A DNA stretch of 64,000 nucleotides from Spirosoma linguale DSM 74 (GTDB taxonomy: Bacteria > Bacteroidota > Bacteroidia > Cytophagales > Spirosomataceae). The position numbers and the translations under genes are program-made. Shown here in pieces: positions 60,393 to 64,000 of this stretch; within the stretch, counting starts at the first letter, position 1, and the number at the start of each line of letters is the position of its first letter. The notes under the pieces were generated by a model. It was not told the origin of the DNA. It searched no databases and saw nothing but the letters and a program-made list of their open reading frames with translations. The stretch spans positions 1 through 64,000 of the forward strand of contig CP001769.1 in NCBI GenBank assembly GCA_000024525.1. The letters are read 5' to 3'.

Positions 60393-61808
60393 ATGTCATC
60401 CGACAAAAAATCGCTTGTCACCCGGAGAAAGTTTCTCGATTTGACAGCTAAAGGAACTTTGGCTTCTACCGCCATTATCAGTGGTTTCCCGACCATTGTC
60501 CCGGCTTCGGTATTCGGTAAAAATGCCCCCAGCAACCGTATCAATATAGGGGCTATCGGTACCGGCCGCATCTCGCGAGGACACGACATGCCGGGCGTGT
60601 GGCAGTACGATAATGCGCTCATCATGGCCGTTTGCGACCTCGACAGCAACCGCGCTGAATCCGCCAAACAACTCGTTAACGGCGTTTATGCCAAGAAGAC
60701 CGGCAAGGATTACGACGGTGTTCGGGTCTATACCGACTATCGGGAATTGCTGCTGAATAAAGACATCGACGCGGTGCTGGTCAGCACGCCCGACCATTGG
60801 CACGCGCCCATCGTGATTGATGCCGTTCGGGCCAAGAAAGATGTCTACATGCAGAAACCGGCTTCGCTCACCATTGCCGAAGGGCGCATGATGGCCGATG
60901 CCGTAAAGAAATCGGGGCAGATTGTGCAGGTCGGTAGCCAGCAGCGCTCATCGGAGCAGTTTCGCTATGCCGCCGAACTGGTCCGCAATGGTCGGATCGG
61001 CAAGCTGAAAACGGTGTACGTTGGTCTCCCCGGCGACCCCTCGGGCAATGATGAACCGCAGATGCCCGTACCCAAAAACCTGAACTACGACATGTGGCTG
61101 GGCACGACGCCCGAGGTGTATTATACCGAGAAACGGGTGCATCCGCAGGCCGACTTCGATCGGCCCGGCTGGCTCCGCTGTGAGCAGTTCGGGGCCGGGA
61201 TGATTACCGGCTGGGGTGCCCACCACATTGACTCCGCCCACTGGGCCATGAACACCGAGTACACCGGCCCGATTGAAATCTGGGGAAAGGCCGACTTTCC
61301 AAAACATGGCTTGTGGGATGTTCACGGCATCTTCCGCACCGAAGCCATGTACGAGAATGGCGTGCATATGATCGTGACGAACGAAATCGCGAACGGTGTA
61401 CGGTTTGAAGGAACGGAAGGCTGGATTTTCGTATCGCGGGGTGATGCCGCTGTAACAGCCAGCGACCCGATTGCCAAGCAGAATGCCGCCAAGAAACTCG
61501 ACGCTAGCGACCCGAAAATCCTGACCTCGGTTATCGGCCCGAATGAAATCCACCTGCCCGTCAGCAAAGAGCACCACGGCAACTGGCTGGAGAGCATCGT
61601 AAGCCGCAAAGAACCCATTGCGCCTACCGAAGTGGGCCACCGCTCGTGTTCGGCCTGTTTGCTGCACCACGCGGCCATGAAGCTGAACCGGAAACTCTAC
61701 TGGGACCCCAAAAAAGAACAGTTCAAAAACGACCCCGAAGCGAACAAACTCCTGTCGCGCCCCCAGCGGGCTCCGTATGCCATCAAGATGGTGGCGTCGG
61801 CGAAGTAG
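60393..61808 (+). CDS. Gfo/Idh/MocA oxidoreductase, Tat-exported, copy 1
   Basis: 471 residues. Twin-arginine signal (LVTRRKFLDLTAKGTLASTA, RR at 11-12) then Rossmann NAD(P)-binding domain (INIGAIGTGRISRGHDMP), with VLVSTPDHWHAPIVIDAVRAKKDVYMQKP (split here: catalytic-type Lys after YMQ) and the C-terminal alpha/beta domain with the ITGWGAHHIDSAHWAM segment typical of exported sugar oxidoreductases. It oxidises or isomerises a sugar; the substrate is unknown. First of three related genes on the plus strand. Confidence 0.9.
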   Translation: MSSDKKSLVTRRKFLDLTAKGTLASTAIISGFPTIVPASVFGKNAPSNRINIGAIGTGRISRGHDMPGVWQYDNALIMAVCDLDSNRAESAKQLVNGVYAKKTGKDYDGVRVYTDYRELLLNKDIDAVLVSTPDHWHAPIVIDAVRAKKDVYMQKPASLTIAEGRMMADAVKKSGQIVQVGSQQRSSEQFRYAAELVRNGRIGKLKTVYVGLPGDPSGNDEPQMPVPKNLNYDMWLGTTPEVYYTEKRVHPQADFDRPGWLRCEQFGAGMITGWGAHHIDSAHWAMNTEYTGPIEIWGKADFPKHGLWDVHGIFRTEAMYENGVHMIVTNEIANGVRFEGTEGWIFVSRGDAAVTASDPIAKQNAAKKLDASDPKILTSVIGPNEIHLPVSKEHHGNWLESIVSRKEPIAPTEVGHRSCSACLLHHAAMKLNRKLYWDPKKEQFKNDPEANKLLSRPQRAPYAIKMVASAK

Positions 61809-61819
61809 TGTTTTTTGTT

Positions 61820-61908
61820 TTTGTCATCCCGACGCAGGAGGGATCTTCGGTAGGAGCAAATAAAAATAGCCATCCTACCGAAGATCCCTCCTGCGTCGGG
61901 ATGACAAA
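61820..61908. terminator. 36-bp perfect inverted repeat
   Basis: Arms 61820-61855 and 61873-61908 are exact reverse complements (core TCATCCCGACGCAGGAGGG) with a 17-base loop, between two same-strand oxidoreductase genes. Reads as a dispersed repeat; it may attenuate transcription into the second gene. Confidence 0.65.
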
Positions 61909-61968
61909 CAAACGGGATGACAAAAACACGTTTCTGCAACTCAAAATTTCAAGCTCAAACCAAGGTCA

Positions 61969-63366
61969 ATGAAGTTAACACCCGCCGTGAGTAGCCTGTT
62001 GCTGGCTGCTTTAGTTACTGCCTGTCAGTCGTCTGATAAAAGTGAGAAGAGTATGGCTGATTTTCGATTGATTACTCTGGACCCCGGCCATTTCCATGCC
62101 GCCCTGGTCCAGAAAACCATGTACGAAGGTGTCGACTCGACCGTGCACGTGTACGCGCCCGATGGCCCCGATGTACAATTACATCTCGACAAAATCGAGG
62201 GCTACAACACCCGCGCCGACAACCCGACGCAATGGAAAGAAGACGTCTACAAAGGCGCTGATTTTCTGGACAAGATGTTAGCCGACAAACAGGGTAATGT
62301 CGTTGTGATGGCGGGGAACAACCGCCTGAAGACCGATTACATCCAGAAAACCGTTGGGGCGGGTTTCAATGTCCTGGCCGATAAACCGATGGTCATCAGT
62401 GCCTCGAACTTCGATAAGCTGAAAGAGTCGTTTGCCACCGCCGAGAAAAACAAGGTACTGCTGTATGATATCATGACCGAGCGGTACGAAATCTCGACCA
62501 TGCTCCAGCGGGCGTTCTCACGTCAGCCTGAGGTATTCGGCACGCTCGAAAAAGGTACCCCCGAGAAGCCCGCCGTGACGAAAGAAAGCGTTCACCATTT
62601 TTACAAGAACGTGTCGGGGAGTATTCTGACCCGTCCGGCCTGGTTCATGGACGTGGAACAGCAGGGCGAAGGCATCGTGGACGTAACCACGCACCTCGTG
62701 GATCTGGTGCAGTGGGAGTGCTTCCCCGAGCAGGCAATCGATTACCAGAAAGACATCAGCCTGACCTCCGCCCGGCGCTGGACAACCGACATGAGCCTGA
62801 GCCAGTTCAAGGCCATAACCAAACAGAACGCCTTTCCCGATTACCTCAAAAAAGACGTGGTGAAAGACAGCATCCTGCGCGTGTACAGCAACGGCGAAAT
62901 CAATTATACACTGCGGGGTGTTCACGCCAAGGTGTCCGTAACCTGGGCGTACAAAGCCCCCGAAGGCGCGGGCGATACGCATTACTCGATCATGCGCGGC
63001 ACAAACGCCAACCTGATTATCCGCCAGGGAGCCGAGCAGAAGTACAAACCCACGCTCTACATCGAACCCGTTGCCGGCAGTAAAGACATCGCCGGTGCCC
63101 TGAAAACGGTTCTGCCCAAAATCCAGCAGGAGTTTCCCGGTGTGGAGGTGAAGAAAATAGCCTCCGGCTGGGAGGTTGTCATTCCCGAAAAATATAAGGA
63201 AGGACACGAAGCCCATTTCGGCCGGGTGGCGCAGAAGTACATCGATTACCTGAAAGCCGGTAAAATGCCCGCCTGGGAAGTCCCCAACATGATTGCCAAA
63301 TACTACACAACCACGCAGGCGTTAGAGCTGGCGAAGAAATCTAAAGGCGAAAGAGCGAAAGAGTGA
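61969..63366 (+). CDS. Gfo/Idh/MocA-type lipoprotein with oxidoreductase C-terminal domain, copy 2
   Basis: 465 residues. Lipoprotein signal (MKLTPAVSSLLLAALVTACQ, lipobox VTAC), followed by a Rossmann-like domain beginning FRLITLDPGHFHAALVQKTM and a domain of the 'putative oxidoreductase C-terminal' (Oxidoreduct_C) type with GEGIVDVTTHLVDLVQWE and DMSLSQFKAITKQ. The GxGxxG loop is degenerate (TLDPGHFH), so nucleotide binding is uncertain. It is likely a partner of the flanking oxidoreductases in sugar metabolism outside the cytoplasm. Confidence 0.85.
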   Translation: MKLTPAVSSLLLAALVTACQSSDKSEKSMADFRLITLDPGHFHAALVQKTMYEGVDSTVHVYAPDGPDVQLHLDKIEGYNTRADNPTQWKEDVYKGADFLDKMLADKQGNVVVMAGNNRLKTDYIQKTVGAGFNVLADKPMVISASNFDKLKESFATAEKNKVLLYDIMTERYEISTMLQRAFSRQPEVFGTLEKGTPEKPAVTKESVHHFYKNVSGSILTRPAWFMDVEQQGEGIVDVTTHLVDLVQWECFPEQAIDYQKDISLTSARRWTTDMSLSQFKAITKQNAFPDYLKKDVVKDSILRVYSNGEINYTLRGVHAKVSVTWAYKAPEGAGDTHYSIMRGTNANLIIRQGAEQKYKPTLYIEPVAGSKDIAGALKTVLPKIQQEFPGVEVKKIASGWEVVIPEKYKEGHEAHFGRVAQKYIDYLKAGKMPAWEVPNMIAKYYTTTQALELAKKSKGERAKE

Positions 63367-63463
63367 AAGAGTGGCTGACTCGCCGTTTGGCGCTCTTTCG
63401 AACTTTCACTCTTTCACTCTTTCGAACTTTCACTCTTTCGCTCTTTCACTCTTTCACTCTTTC
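63349..63463. repeat. 8-bp (octamer) tandem repeat array with inverted companion
   Basis: Nine tandem octamers of ACTCTTTC/GCTCTTTC/GAACTTTC type at 63392-63463 end five bases before the next ATG. Three reverse-oriented copies (GAAAGAGC, GAAAGAGT, GAAAGAGT) lie at 63349-63372, overlapping the end of the preceding gene, so a long hairpin can form. Such arrays can gain or lose units by slippage. Confidence 0.85.
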
Positions 63464-63468
63464 TATTT

Positions 63469-64000
63469 ATGAGCTTACCACAAGGCGCGAATCGGCGCAA
63501 CTTTATTAAAGAAACCATTGCTACAGCCGCTGGTCTGGTTGTATTGCCATCTTTACCTATTGAAACCATTGGCGCACCGGCTATTCTGCGGACGGGTTCG
63601 CTGGGTAGCGACCGGATGCCTACCGGAGCTGCCCGTATCCGCTTTGCCGTGATCGGCATTAACCACGGGCACATCAATAGCCAGGTGAATGCGGTGATCC
63701 GGGGCGGGGGTGAATTTGTTTCGTTCTACGCCAAAGAGCCCGATTTAGCGGCTGATTTTGCGAAGAAGTTCCCGCAGGCAAAGCAGGTAAAGTCCGATAA
63801 CGAGATTCTGGACGATAAATCCATTCAGCTTGTGCTGACCTCCGGCATTCCCGAAGAACGGGCACCATTGGGTGTTCGCGTCATGAAAGCCGGGAAGGAT
63901 TTTATGACCGATAAACCCGGTATCACCACCCTTGAGCAACTGGCCGAGGTGCGCAAAGTACAGAAAGAGACGAAGCGGATTTACTCGATCATGTACAGCG
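63469..64000 (+). CDS. Gfo/Idh/MocA oxidoreductase, Tat-exported, copy 3 (cut by window end)
   Basis: Open to the window edge, 177 complete codons. It begins MSLPQGANRRNFIKETIATA, a twin-arginine signal (RR at 9-10), and continues with RIRFAVIGINHGHINSQVNA, a Rossmann GxNxGH loop of Gfo/Idh/MocA proteins, then a DKPGI motif (KDFMTDKPGI) with the catalytic-type Lys. The third oxidoreductase gene in a row, five bases after the octamer array. C-terminus not in view. Confidence 0.85.
   Translation, partial: MSLPQGANRRNFIKETIATAAGLVVLPSLPIETIGAPAILRTGSLGSDRMPTGAARIRFAVIGINHGHINSQVNAVIRGGGEFVSFYAKEPDLAADFAKKFPQAKQVKSDNEILDDKSIQLVLTSGIPEERAPLGVRVMKAGKDFMTDKPGITTLEQLAEVRKVQKETKRIYSIMYS

Noticed and set aside
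63392..63463. Short tandem array as a CRISPR
   Set aside because: Units are 8 bases with no spacers; it is a simple tandem repeat.

Overview
The window looks like a stretch of chromosome from a Bacteroidota bacterium of the order Cytophagales, most likely Spirosoma or a close relative. The evidence is a SusC/SusD pair, a TonB receptor followed by a DUF4249 lipoprotein, proteins with type IX secretion (T9SS) C-terminal domains, TAnnTTTG promoter elements instead of strong Shine-Dalgarno sites, and roughly 50% GC. The genus is an inference from overall gene style. The window opens at dnaA, so it probably follows the usual linearisation point of a circular chromosome; the origin itself is not visible.

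Layout: 1-4.1 kb has dnaA, a FemAB-like acyltransferase, a DUF5694 protein and a small outer-membrane barrel. 4.3-8.15 kb is a large T9SS-exported beta-helix/Ig-like surface protein that is now broken twice: by an in-frame TGA and by an intact IS5-family element inserted in its last codons. 8.2-17.6 kb is a run of minus-strand genes (DUF3108, aminopeptidase, isochorismatase-like hydrolase, serine hydrolase, GNAT, dipeptide epimerase, amidohydrolase, ispF, HEPN, nucleotidyltransferase, M16 peptidase). 17.7-24 kb has a TPR protein and the SusC/SusD pair. 24-28.5 kb has dnaX with an A10 slippery run, a voltage-gated-type potassium channel and an AmpG-like transporter. 28.8-37.2 kb has an Arg-type GNAT, a two-domain esterase, a TonB-like protein, photolyase and the TonB receptor/DUF4249 pair. 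37.2-41.2 kb holds three tandem lytic transglycosylases. 41.3-51 kb has recQ, an Ala/Lys-rich exported protein, a lipoprotein, penicillin acylase, argS, glutathione peroxidase and menA. 51.1-60.2 kb has a T9SS purple acid phosphatase, an HTH protein, ileS, and an Rpn nuclease coupled to an OmpA-like lipoprotein. 60.4-64 kb has three Gfo/Idh/MocA oxidoreductases in a row, the last cut by the window edge.

Themes: many genes concern the cell envelope and peptidoglycan turnover (three lytic transglycosylases, dipeptide epimerase, AmpG-like permease, serine hydrolase, penicillin acylase, OmpA-like protein). Housekeeping genes (dnaA, dnaX, argS, ileS, ispF, menA, recQ) are scattered among accessory genes. 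Long perfect inverted repeats fill several intergenic gaps and probably act as terminators or are dispersed repeat families.

Most notable: the dnaX A10 run, placed at the tau/gamma boundary with stops shortly downstream in both other frames; the doubly broken T9SS adhesin whose original C-terminus can be rebuilt exactly; a nucleotidyltransferase/HEPN pair start-stop coupled to essential ispF; an Rpn nuclease coupled to an envelope lipoprotein and carrying 57-bp repeats; and an octamer array just before a start codon. I found no CRISPR array, rRNA, tRNA or prophage. No wholly new multi-gene defence system is evident.
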